Shown here in pieces: positions 43,401-55,400 of a stretch of 64,000 nucleotides of DNA. Source of the stretch: Costus lasius. Its lineage: Eukaryota; Streptophyta; Magnoliopsida; Zingiberales; Costaceae. The notes beneath the pieces are model-generated. The model was given only the letters and a program-made list of their open reading frames with translations. It made no database searches and was not told the DNA's origin. Numbering within the stretch: position 1 is the stretch's first letter; each line of letters opens with the position of its first letter. The position numbers were made by a program, and so were the translations under genes. Where the stretch lies: contig CM050454.1 in NCBI GenBank assembly GCA_027563935.2, positions 666,501 through 730,500 of the forward strand. The letters are read 5' to 3'.

Positions 43401-46400
43401 TTGATTTGTAGGGTCAGTATTCATGACAATTGTATCACTAATTAGTGTTCTCTACATTCTAGAAGTATGATCTCCACTCTTTTCCTCTTCCTCCTATGTC
43501 TTCTATCTCAGCTCCACCTCTATTCAATCTCTTTTGCTCTTTTATATTAGTAATCACTAGGAGTATAAACCAAGGTTTGAAAAACCAGTCCATGCAATGG
43601 TACCAGGTAGAGTAGTAGCAAAAACACACCAACAAATGAAGAAACAAGAAATAGTAGAAGCAACCTTTTATTCACAAAGGAAGAACATGAGACTTAAAAA
43701 AAGAGAGCTATTTCACACTGGGGGGAGGCTGAAGGTTGGATGGTTCTTACAGAAGCTATCTATAAGCACACATAGATTAAGCAAGTGGCATCAATAATAG
43801 AGAGCACTCAGAAAAGAGGAGCAATAATAGAACGCACTCAAAAAAGAAAATGCCTAATGGGTGGCATTAATAATATAGAAAATAAAGGCAAAGATCTTTG
43901 TAGAAGCCACCTGGCACGCTAGGCTAGCATTGCACTTCTTTCAACAAAGTTCGTTGTTTTGTAGTAGTTGCTGTAGATAAACAGACAAACTCTGTTTGTT
44001 GTGGTGACAACTCATCTTGTGCTGAATGGAAGCTGCTTAGTCATCATCCATTATTTCATCTAGGATGTTCTCCTCCCCATCTAGGATAATCATCCGTCCA
44101 TAGTCTCGGAACGATTTTGTGAGTCTTTTATTCTTTACAAATTTAAAATGATCTCTTAAACCTAGATCAGAGCAAAAATAAGAAGTAAATGGTACAAAAA
44201 ATATGCTCATCTTCGACATATATTTTTATCATCTTGTCTTCTGTTAATAAATAAAGTTTGTAGAATGCCTTGCATTCATCGGCAAGGCAGAGATTCCTCC
44301 AAAGATTTAACACTAGTTCTATTGGTGTTTCTGCAGTATGTTTGATCTCCTCTTTGAAATTTTGATCCCAGAAATTTGGGAGATAATTGTCTTGAATCTT
44401 AATTAAGATTTGATGTTTTGCATTTGTCGGATATCCCAAGAACCATTGTGGACTTGACTGGATATCAAGATCCAAGAACCCTTGAAAAGTTCTTGTTTTG
44501 TAGATCTTCTCAATGCAACATTTGAGCTTCCAAGGAAAGGTAGAGAGCTTGACTAGCTGTTCTCTCGTTATGACTAATCGATTAAGTCATAATTAAATAA
44601 ATCAATAAGAGCCAGTAGAGTGTTATGGACTCTGCATTCTCTCTAGTGTTCGAGGTCAATGGAGGTCTTGACAATAGTAAAACCTTTATGGCAATAATAG
44701 TAGGGCTCGTTGGGGTGAGCCTCTTTTGTATGGAGATACGTCATGGTGAGATGAAGTCCCTGTGGTTTAGTTGTCTCTCCTAAGGCCATTTGCCTAAGGA
44801 ACCGAGCAATTTTCATGAACTGCCGGTGGCGAGTTGCTTTCAGTAGTTCATAAATCTGTTGCTTGACCGGAGTCAAAGGATGGTGGAACCTTTGATCTTG
44901 TTTGTGCCCATTGCACTTTAAGTTCTTTTTCCCATGCTTTATTAAACAATAGGAGTTGTTCTTCCGCTACTTCTTTTTGTTTCTGCAGAGTTTGTACAGT
45001 CTCTGAGAAGACTTTGAATTCCTTTTCAAGACTCGTAATCTTGACTTCTTTGGCAATATAGGCTTGCAGTGTCGGGGGCTCTAACTTCTCTTTTGGAGGA
45101 GTAGGAGGCAATGTCTTGTGCATATAGCGAAGAGCTTGCGGATGAGTGGCCAAAGTATTTATGCCGCTTAAAAACCCAGGGCCATGATGATCCTTTAAGA
45201 GAAGATCTAGTATCATATGGTCTTGAGTAGATAAGGCAGAAAACTGTGTGGGAGTTCGAAACAAATACATTGTTTCCTTGGGTGTTGTAGCTTGAAGGGC
45301 TTGTGTATAAGAGGATTCTTCATCCATAAGCAATTTTGGAGAAGGTCCGCTTTGTTTTGGTGCTTTCTTTTTTGAAGAAGCCGTAGTGAATGCCATTGGT
45401 TTTGCAAAACTTGGTTAGTTTTCATCTGGTCTTATAAGAAGACGTGATAAAATGTCTGATATAATATTTTCTTTTCCTTTGACATGTTCAAAGGTGATTT
45501 TATAAGCATTATTAATATGATGGTCAATAAAAGATAACCATCGTTTCTTAGAAATTCTTTTCTCTCTTTTTGTTTTGAAGAACTTAACTATAACTTCGCA
45601 ATCAGTTCTTACTAGTATCTCCTTTTTTATTTAAAAGGAATAGTCTAAAAGCATTTAAGCCATAACAGACAGCTAAGATTTCTTGGTCAATACTGCTCAG
45701 GATGTTTTTTTCTTTAAACTTTCTTGAGGCATATCAACATATGACTTCTTTGTCATAAGCATATTTGTGTGATTTCCTGAGGAGAATAGCTCCCCAACCA
45801 TACTTACAATCGTCTGTTTGGACAATTAAATAATTAGTGTCCAAAGATTATTTGAGCAACTGTAGAGTATTCACCAATTGTCTAATTTTATTAATTTATT
45901 TATAATCCTCAGAGTTAAATTTCTTAACTCCTGTTAAACTCAATTTAGAGTAGAGAGGACCACTTAATTTATGCAAATCTTTAAAGAAAGGTCTTGCATA
46001 GTTAATAAGAACTGAGAACTATTGTAAGTTCTTAGTATCTGTTACTTCCAAGGTTTTAATCTTGGATGAGAAGTGTGGTTGACGTTTGATAGTACCATTA
46101 CCAATCTCCACACCCAGATAACAGATTTTTTTTTATAAAACTGAGACTTTTGTCCGGAGATAATAATCCCGTTTGTGTAGAATTTTTGTAATACAAGTTT
46201 CATGTGACTTGTATGTTCTTTCTCATTTTTGTTGTGTACTAATATATCATCTATATAGACCCAAACAAAGTCTTGGTATGGTTTAAAGATTAAAACCATT
46301 TTTCTTTGGAAAACAGCCGAAACAGTTTTTAAGCTAAAAGACATAACTAACTGTTCAAAACTGCCTAAAGGACAGGTAAACGCCGTTCATGAAATAGATT

Positions 46401-49400
46401 CTTCTGCCATCCAAACTTGTCAAAACTCGGATTTGCAATCAAATTTAGAGAAAAGAGTACTTCCCTGTATGGAGTTTAATAATTCAATTTTATCGAGAAT
46501 GTCATAATTATTGTCTTCGATATTATCATTTATCGACGATAGTCAATGAATATTTGTGTTTTACCCTTATTCACTGTGTTTATTCACAATGAAGGCTGTG
46601 GATCTATGAGGAGAAATACTCCTTATCACATTGAGTTTTACTAAGTCTTCAACGTGCATTTTAAATTCAGCAATATTTTCATTTATTGCTATGATTTTTT
46701 TATTTATTATTCTAAAATTAGGGTTTTTGATTTTCAGAATAAAAAAAAGATTATTTTTAGCCCAATGAGCTTGGGGATTTGAACTAAAAATCTGGTCTTT
46801 TTCTAATAATCAAATCAAGTCATCCACGTCAGGATATCCAGATTCAATTTTGTCATTGAGAATGATAGAATCATCCACAAGGGATTGTTGGAACATGTCC
46901 GCAGGTTGCCGTTGCAAGCGTAATAGTTCATCATCTGCATCATCATCTTGGGGAAGTAGGACAGATGCAGGTTGTATAAAAACATCATTCTCTGGATCAT
47001 AATCGGATGTCTTGTATGAGAAGTTTGTGTTTGCAAGCATTGGGGATACGACAAGAGCATCCACCACGTTGCGTAGCGGACAACTCTGAGGTATAAGGAA
47101 TCAAGCAATGAGACAGAAGGAACATTTCGTCCTGGGTAAAGGTAACACCCATATACGAGTTGATGGGTAAATTCAACCCAATAAATTGGGTTTTTGCTAA
47201 CGCCAGAGGATGTAAGCAAATACGACCTACATGAGCGGCGCCCCCGCGGGGCGGGGGGGGGGGAAGCTTTTGTTTAACAAGGCTTGTATAGTTTGGCCTT
47301 GTATAGTTTGCCTTCCATTTCCTCAGCATAAAACTGAGATCTAATTTTTTATGGAATTTAGAAGGTACTAAATTCAATGACAAAATTGAATATGGAAATC
47401 TTTACGTGGATGACTTGATTCGATTATTAGAAAAAGATTAAATTTTTGGTTCAAATCCCCAAGCTCATTGGGCTAAAAATAATCTTTTTTGTACTTTGAA
47501 AATTTTAAAAATTAAAGACCCTGTTTTTCGGATAACAAATAAAAAAAATTATAGCAACAAATAAAAATATTTCTGAATTTAAAATGCACATCGAAGACTT
47601 GGTAAAACTCAATGTGATAAGGAGGACTTCTTCTCATAGATCTTCAACCTTCATTGTGAATAAACACAGTGAACAAAGAAGGGGTAAATCACGAATGATT
47701 ATTGATTATTGTCGACTAAATGATAATATCGAAAATGATAGTTATGACATTCTCAATAAAACTGAATTATTAAACTCCATATAGGAAAGTACTGTCTTCT
47801 CTAAATTTGATTGCAAATTTAGGTTTTGGCAAGTCCGGATAGCAAAAGAATCTATTCCATGGATGGCGTTTACCTATCCCTTAGGTTAGGTAGTTTTGAG
47901 TGATTAGTTATGCCTTTTAGCTTAAAAACTGCTCCTGCCATTTTCCAAAGAAAAATGGATATGCCATACCAAGACTTTGTTATATAGATGATATATTAGT
48001 TCATAACAAAAATGAGAAAGAACATACAAGTCACCTGAAACTTGTATTATAAAAATTTTACACAAACGGGATTATTGTCTTTAGACAAAAGTCTCAGTTT
48101 TATAAAAAAATCTATTGAATACTTGGGTGTGGAGATTGGTAATAGTACTATTAAACTCCAACCACACATCTCATCCAAGATTAAAACCTTAGAAGTAACA
48201 TATAGTAAGAGCTTACAACAGTTCTTAGGTCTTATTAACTATGCAAGACCTTTCTTTAAATATTTGCATAAATTAAGTGGTCCTCTCTACTCTAAACTGA
48301 GTTTAACAGGAGTTAAGAAATTTAACTCTGAGGATTATAAACAAATTAATAAAATTAGATAATTGGTAGATACTTTACCGTTGCTCAAATTACCATTGGA
48401 CACTAATTATTTAATTGTCTAAACAGACGGGTGTGAGAATGGTTGGAGAGCTATTCTCCTCCGGAAACCACACAAATATGCTTATGACAAAGAAGTCATA
48501 TGTTGATATGCCGCAGGAAAGTTTAAAGAGAAAAACGTCCTGATATCCAGTCATATCCACCATGGTTTTTGGGATATCCGACGGATGCAAAACATCAAAT
48601 CTTAATTAAGATTCAAGACAATTATCTCCTAGATTTCTAGGATCAAAATTTCAAAGAGGAGGTCAGACACACTGCAAAAACACTAATAGAATTGCAGTTA
48701 AATCTTTGGACGAATCTTTGCCTTGCTGATGAATGCAAGGCTTTCTACAAACCTTCTTTATTAACAGAAGACAAGATGATTAAAATATACGTTGAAGATG
48801 AGCATGATTCCTTTTTTGTATCCTTTACTTTTCATTTTTGCTCTGATCCAGGCTTAAGAGATCATTTTAAATCTGTAAAGAATAAAAGACTCACAAAATC
48901 GTTGTGAGACTATGGACAAATGATTATCCCAGATGGGGAGAAGAACATCCTATATGAAATAATGGAGGATGACTAAGCAACTTTCATTCAGCACAAGATG
49001 AGTTATCACCACAACAAACAGACTTTGTCTATTTATCTATAACAACTACTATAAGACAAAGAACTTTGTTGAAAGAAGTGTGATGTTAGCTCAACGTGTC
49101 AGGCAGCTTCTACAAGGATCTTTGCCTTTATTTTCTCTATTATTAATGCCACCTGTTAGGCATCTTCTTTTCTGAGTGCTTTCTATTAATGATGCCACTT
49201 GCTTAGGTATCTATGTGTGCTTAGGTATCTATGTGTGCTTATAAATAAGTCTCTGTAGAAACCTAGTATGGATCATCCAGCCTTTGGAATAGCTCTCTTT
49301 CTTTGTAAGTCTCATGTTCTTCCTTTGTGAATAAAAGTTTGCTTCTACTATTTCTTGCTTATCCATTTGTCGGTGTGTTTTTGGTATTAGAGCTTTGTCT

Positions 49401-52400
49401 TTCTTGATTTCCTGATTTGATCGAACGGGATCAAATTTAGCGAATGGATTAAAACACTTCTCTGAATGAGAAGAATAGCTTAGTAGATGTATTACTACTG
49501 TCATTTCAGATAGGATGTAATAGTCATGACTCTTCACAATCTGGATAATATGGGGCTGCCTAAGCCACTATGTTTATCTGAAGCTTTTACCTAGAGTCAA
49601 TGGCTTGACAAGTAAATGTCCAAAGGTGAGGAGTGCCGTTAGGGACGACTAGGCTTGTTAACGTCCATACAACATGATGGTAAAAGGCTTAGCTAAACTT
49701 ATGGTAAAGCAGATGATACCAGAGGAGGGTTGAGGCTTATTAAGGCCCAGGAATCTATAGATGATAGTTGTTCTTACTCCTAAGCTATTCCTCTCTTTAT
49801 TTCACAGGAAACTGTTTCCATTCTGTTATATTTTAGTACCTAGTAGATCTGTTGAAGTAATTGACATCTCTTTATACTGTGTTTATTTCAAACACTAATC
49901 ATGATATGTCTTTGTGATATCAAGCCGAAAGGCTTAGTGAAAAGTGCTGCTAAGCACAAACATAACTGAAAGGTTTTAATCAATCTAAAGGTGTCTTACA
50001 CATTTCACTCACGTCCGTGAGCGGTACCTCCGCTTAATCAATCTAAAGGTGTTCTTACACATTTCACTCGCGACAAGGTACCTGCACTCGCGTCCGTGGA
50101 CGGTACCACTGCTCACCCACTCACGTTTGTAGAAGGAGGAGGAGGAGTGTTAGACCAAGGTTAGTATTCTTAGCGATTGTATTTGCTTGCAATTGATTAG
50201 TGTGTTGAATTAATCAAATTATTGTCAAGTTCAAGCTTCTTCTCCCCTCTCAATTGCTTCTGTATTTTCTCTCCTTTTCTCTTTTATATTAGGAATTATT
50301 TAGAGTATAAACTATTTTGGAGATTACAAAGTCTTCGACTTGTGACTTAGTGGGTATTAGATCATAAGTTTGTGGTAGGCTTAGTATTCACATCAATTAT
50401 ATCTTATAAAACTCATTTAAGTGCTAATGTGCTTTTAATTGAGTAGTATGCCAAATTATTATCTTTTAATCTACTTTCTCCTTAAGCCTAATCTCCTCCT
50501 CGCTTTTTCTCATTTTTTTCCTCTGTGTCTTCTATCTATATTAGTAATTAGTTGGCCTAGGGTCGATTTTCTTGGAGAGAAAAGGGGGAGGAAAGGAAAG
50601 AAAACTAAGTTTTCATCATTTCCTTAGAGGGAAAGAAGAAAGAGGGGAAGGAAAAGTTATCACTTTTTCTTTGAAAATGCTTCCGCCTGAATCGAGTAGA
50701 AAATGGAAGGAAATGTTACATTTACTCTTACTCTCTTGCTTCGTCCCACCTCTCCACCCTCCCTCCTCGTTGTTGCCGCCACCTTTCCCCTCCCTCCTTC
50801 CCTACTCCAGCGAACTCATCCACCTCCCATGTCGGGGAACTCATCTGTCTCCCACCTCCTGTCAAGCTCACGTCCGCCTCTCTCTGAGCTCGCCTTTGCC
50901 TCTTGCCGATCTCGCACCCACCACTGCTGCCCTCTTCTCATCACTGCTGCTCCCCTCTTCCCATCAAAAGCACTTGCGCTCGCAACCATCGGAAGCCACC
51001 ATCCTCACCGCCATTGGAAGTCCCTGCCATTGCCGCCGTTGCTCTCTTCTTCCCCCCTCGCTGCTCCCACACCCCGTTCAGCTGTTGAACACGTGAAAGT
51101 CACGTGACATTCATTCCTTCCTTTCTCTTTTCTTTTTTCTTTCTCATTCCCTTAAATCTTTCCTTCCTTGCAAGGAAACCCAGTGTAAATTATTGTGGAT
51201 ATTGCTATGTCTTCTATTCATGACTTTGTGGTTATTAGATCATGAGTTTGTGGACAGGTTAGTTTTTATGGCAATTGCATCTTATAAAACTCATTTAAGT
51301 GCTATAGTATTTATAGTTGATTAGTATGTTAAATTAATCAAAATATTGTTTTCTAGTCATCTTCTCATGAAGTTTGAGCTTCTCTCTCTTTTTCCTATTT
51401 TTCCCATTCTGCATTCTATCTTACCTGCCTCTGCATTCCTTCTCTTTTACATCTCTATATTAGTAATTACTAAGGGTATAAACTAGTGGTGACATTACTA
51501 AATCTTCTACTTGCTAGTTAGTGGGTATTAGATCATGAGTTTGTGGTATGCTAGGATTAATATTCATGGTAATTATATCTTATAAATTCATTTAAGTGAT
51601 AAAGTGTTTATTACTGTATAGTATATTGAAATAATCAAATTATTGTCCTCTAATCCACTTTTTCCATAAGTTAGAGCTTCTTCTCTCCTTTTCCCATTTT
51701 ACCCTATGTCTTTGGGTGCGGAGGCACGGCTAGAGGGAGTAGCGGACGCGAGGCGAGTGGGAGGAAGCGAGGCCTGGAGTTTCCGCTTCAAGCAGCTCCC
51801 GCCTGGAGCTTCTGCCTCGACCAGGAGCTCCGCCTGGAGCTTCCGCCTCGATCAGGAGGTCCGCCTAGAGTTTCCGCCTCGACTAGGAACTCCGCCTAGA
51901 GCTTCCGTTGGTCGGAAACGGAAGGAGTAGCTGGAGGCTAGAGCGGGAGCGGGCGTGGGAGAGGGAGACAGAACACAGAAGAGGGATACCGGACGAACCG
52001 TCCGATTTTTCACTGGTACCGACCGGTTCATACCGGTCCGGCAGCTGACCGGACCGAGCTGCTGGACCGGAACTTTAAACCATGCTACTCTCCTGTATTA
52101 GTAATTACTAAAAGTATAAACTATTATAGACATTGCTAAGTCTTCTACTTGTGAGTTAGTGGGTATTAGATCACAGGTTTGTGGTTGGGTTAGTATCCAT
52201 TGCAATTGTATATTATAAAACACATTTAGGTGCTGAAGTACTTGTAAGCGATTAGTTTGTTGAATTAATCAAACTATTATCTTCTAATCACCTTTTTTGG
52301 AAGTGTGTGCTTCTCTTTTTTTTCCTATTTTCCCTTTATGTATTCTATCTTAGTAGCTTCCCCAATTCCTTCTCTTTTTATTTTCAATGTTAGTAACTAT

Positions 52401-55400
52401 TAAGAGTGTAAGCCATTTTGGACATTGCGATGGCAAGATTTAATGGGTATTAAATCATGGGATTTTGGTAAGGTTTTTACTCATAGTGATTGTATCTTAT
52501 AAAATTCATATAAGCAATAATGTCCTTGTAATTGATAAGTATATTGAATAATCAACTTTGTCTTCTAATCTCCTTTCTCGATTAGTCAGAGCTTATTCTC
52601 TCTTTTTCTGATTTTTCCCTCCTCCTTAATCTTGCTCCTCTATTCTTTCTCTTTTGCTCTTTTCTATTTATAACTAATACTAGGAATATAAACTATTTCA
52701 GACGTTACCATGTCTTTTACTTGCTGGTTAGTGGGCATTAGATCATGAGTTTGTGAAAGGATTTGTATTCATTGCTTTTTTATCTTATAAAACTCATTTA
52801 AGTGCTAAGTTGCCTGTAGTTGATTAGTATGTTTAAGTAATCAAATCATTATCTTTTGATCACCTTTCTTTAGAAGTCTGCCTCTCTCTTTTCGCTATTT
52901 TTCTCTCCATAAATTCTATCTCAGCTGCCCTTCTTTACCTTTGTTTTTGCTCTTCTATATTACTAATTACTAAGAGTATAAACTAATACGGGCATTGCTA
53001 AGCATTCATCTTGTAAGTTATTGGGTATTAGATCATGAGTTTTGTGGTAGGGTTAGTATTCATGCTCAATTTTGTAAAACCCTTTGAAGCACTAAAGTGC
53101 TTATAATTGAGAAGTATGTTGAATTAATCAAAGTTTTATCTTCTTATCCCTTTTCTCCTAAAGTTAAAGCTTATTCACATCTTTTTTCTATTTCTCCTTC
53201 TCGGTCTTCAATCTCATGATCTCTTCTGCCGTTGAAATTGTTGTGGAGGTTACTAAGTCTTCTACTAGCACTAGTGTGTATAAGATCATGAGTTTGTGGT
53301 CAGGCTAGTATTCATTGCTATTGTATCTTATAAAAGTCATTTAAGTGCAATATTTCTTGAAATTGATTAGTATGTTGATTTAATTAAATTATTATCTTCT
53401 AATCACCTTTCTCTGGAAGTCTGAGCTTCTCTTCTTATCTATTTTTCTCTACCTTCTATCTTAGCTGCACTATTGCTTCTCCTCTACTCTCCTGTATTAG
53501 TAATTACTGAAAGTATAAACTATTATAGACATTGCTAAGTCTTCTACTTGTGAGTTAGTGGGTATTAGATCATGGGTTTGTGGTAGGGTTAGTATCCATT
53601 GCAATTGTATATTATAAAACACATTTATGTGCTGAAATACTTGTAAGCGATTAGTTTGTTGAATTAATCAAACTATTATCTGCTAATCACCTTTTTTTGG
53701 AAGTGTGTGCTTCTCTTTTTTTTCTATTTTCCCTTATGTATTCTATCTTAGTAGCTTCCCCAATTCCTTCTCTTTTTCTTTTCAATGTTAGTGACTATTA
53801 AGACTTAAGAGTGTAAGCCATTTTGGACATTGCGATGGCAAGATTTAGTGGGTATTATATCATGAGTTTTTGATAAGGTTTTTACTCAGTGTGATTGTAT
53901 CTTATAAAACTCATATATGAAATAATGTCCTTTTAATTGATAAGCATATTGAATAATCAACTTTGTCTTCTAATCCCCTTTCTCGATAAGTCAGAGCTTA
54001 TTCTCTCTTTTTCTGATTTTTCCCTCCTTAATCTTGCTCCTCTATTCCTTCTCTTTTGCTCTTCTATATTTACAACTGATACTAGGAATATATATTATTT
54101 CAGACGTTACCATGTCTTTTACTTGCTGGTTAGTGGGCATTAGATCATGTTTTTTAGTTGCTGGTTAGTGGGTATTAGATCATGAGTTTTGTGTTTTAGT
54201 TGCTGGTTAGTGGGCATTAGATCATGAGTTTTGTGGTAGGGTTAGCATTCATGCTCAATCTTGTAAAACTCATTGAAGAGTATAAACCATTTTGGACATT
54301 GCAATGGCTTGAACTTGTGATTTAGTGGGTATTAGATCATGAGTTTGTGGTAAGGTTTGTACTCATAGTGATTGTATCTTATAAAACTCATAAACAATAA
54401 TGTCCTTGTAATTGATAAGTGTATTGAATAATCAAATTTGTCTTCTAATCCCCTTTCTCCATACGTCAGAGCTTCTTCTCTCTTTTTCTTTTTCCCTGTG
54501 TCTTCAATCTTGCTCCTCTATTCCTTCGCTTTTGCTTTTCTATATTAATAACTAATAGTAAGAATATAAACTACTATGTCTTTTACTTGCTGGTTAGTAG
54601 GCGTTAGATCATGAGTTCGTGATTGGGTTAGTATTTATTTCTATTTTATCTGATAAAACTCTTTTAAGTACTATATTGCTTGTAGTTGATTAGTTTGTTT
54701 AAGTAATCAAAGCATCATGTTTTGATCACCTTTCTGTGGAGTCTGCTTCTTCTCTCTTTTCCATATTTTTCTCTCCTTAAATTCTATCTTAGTTGCCCCT
54801 CTATTCCTTTGTTTTTGTGCCTCTATATTAATTCCTTTGTTGAATTAATCAAAGTTTTATCTTTGAGTCCCTTTTCTCCCAATGTCAAAGCTTATTCTCT
54901 CTTTTTCCTATTTTCCCTTCTCGGTCTTCAATCTCAGATGCCACTCTATTACTAACAGTTGAAACTATTGTGGACGTTACCAAGTCTTTTACTTGCTAGT
55001 TAGTGGGTATAAGATCATGACCTTGTGGTAAGGTTAGTATTCATTGCTAATGTCACATAAAACTCATTTAAGTGCAAAATTGCTTGCAATTGATTAGTAC
55101 GTTGATTTAATCAAATTATTATCTTCTAATCACTTTTCTCTAGAAGTCGGAGCTTCCTCTCTTCTTATTTATCTTTCTCTATCTTCTATCTTAGCTGCTT
55201 TGCTTCTCCTTTGTAGTAATTACTATGAGCATAAACTATTGTGGACATTGTTAAGTCTTCATATTGTAAGTTAGTAAGTATTAGATCACAAGTTTATGGT
55301 AGGATTAGTAACTATTGCTATTGTATCTCATAAAACTCATTTAAGTGCAAAATTGCTTGCAATTGTTGATTTAATTAAATTATTATCTTCTAATCTCCTT

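Larger units (their letters stand above)
43572..50155. mobile_element. Endogenous pararetrovirus-like (Caulimoviridae-type) insertion, two decayed copies head-to-head
   Basis: Copy 1 runs on the minus strand from about 47384 to 43606 and copy 2 on the plus strand from about 47385 to 50155. Both contain reverse transcriptase and RNase H text, no integrase and no LTRs, followed by a promoter-like region and, in copy 2, a Met-tRNA primer-binding site. Lack of integrase after RNase H separates it from Ty3 retrotransposons. Both copies have many stops and frameshifts. CCAAGG occurs at both outer edges (about 43570 and 50155). Genus cannot be assigned from sequence alone. Confidence 0.8.

Noticed and set aside
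43606..49550. Ty3-type LTR retrotransposon as the source of the RT sequences
   Set aside because: No LTRs and no integrase; the pol frame in copy 1 ends right after RNase H and a new ORF and promoter-like region follow, fitting a pararetrovirus better.
50572..51107. Overlapping Ser/Pro/Leu-rich frames of 134 and 174 codons
   Set aside because: C/T-rich interior of a non-autonomous transposon; no domain, and overlapping frames are equally open.
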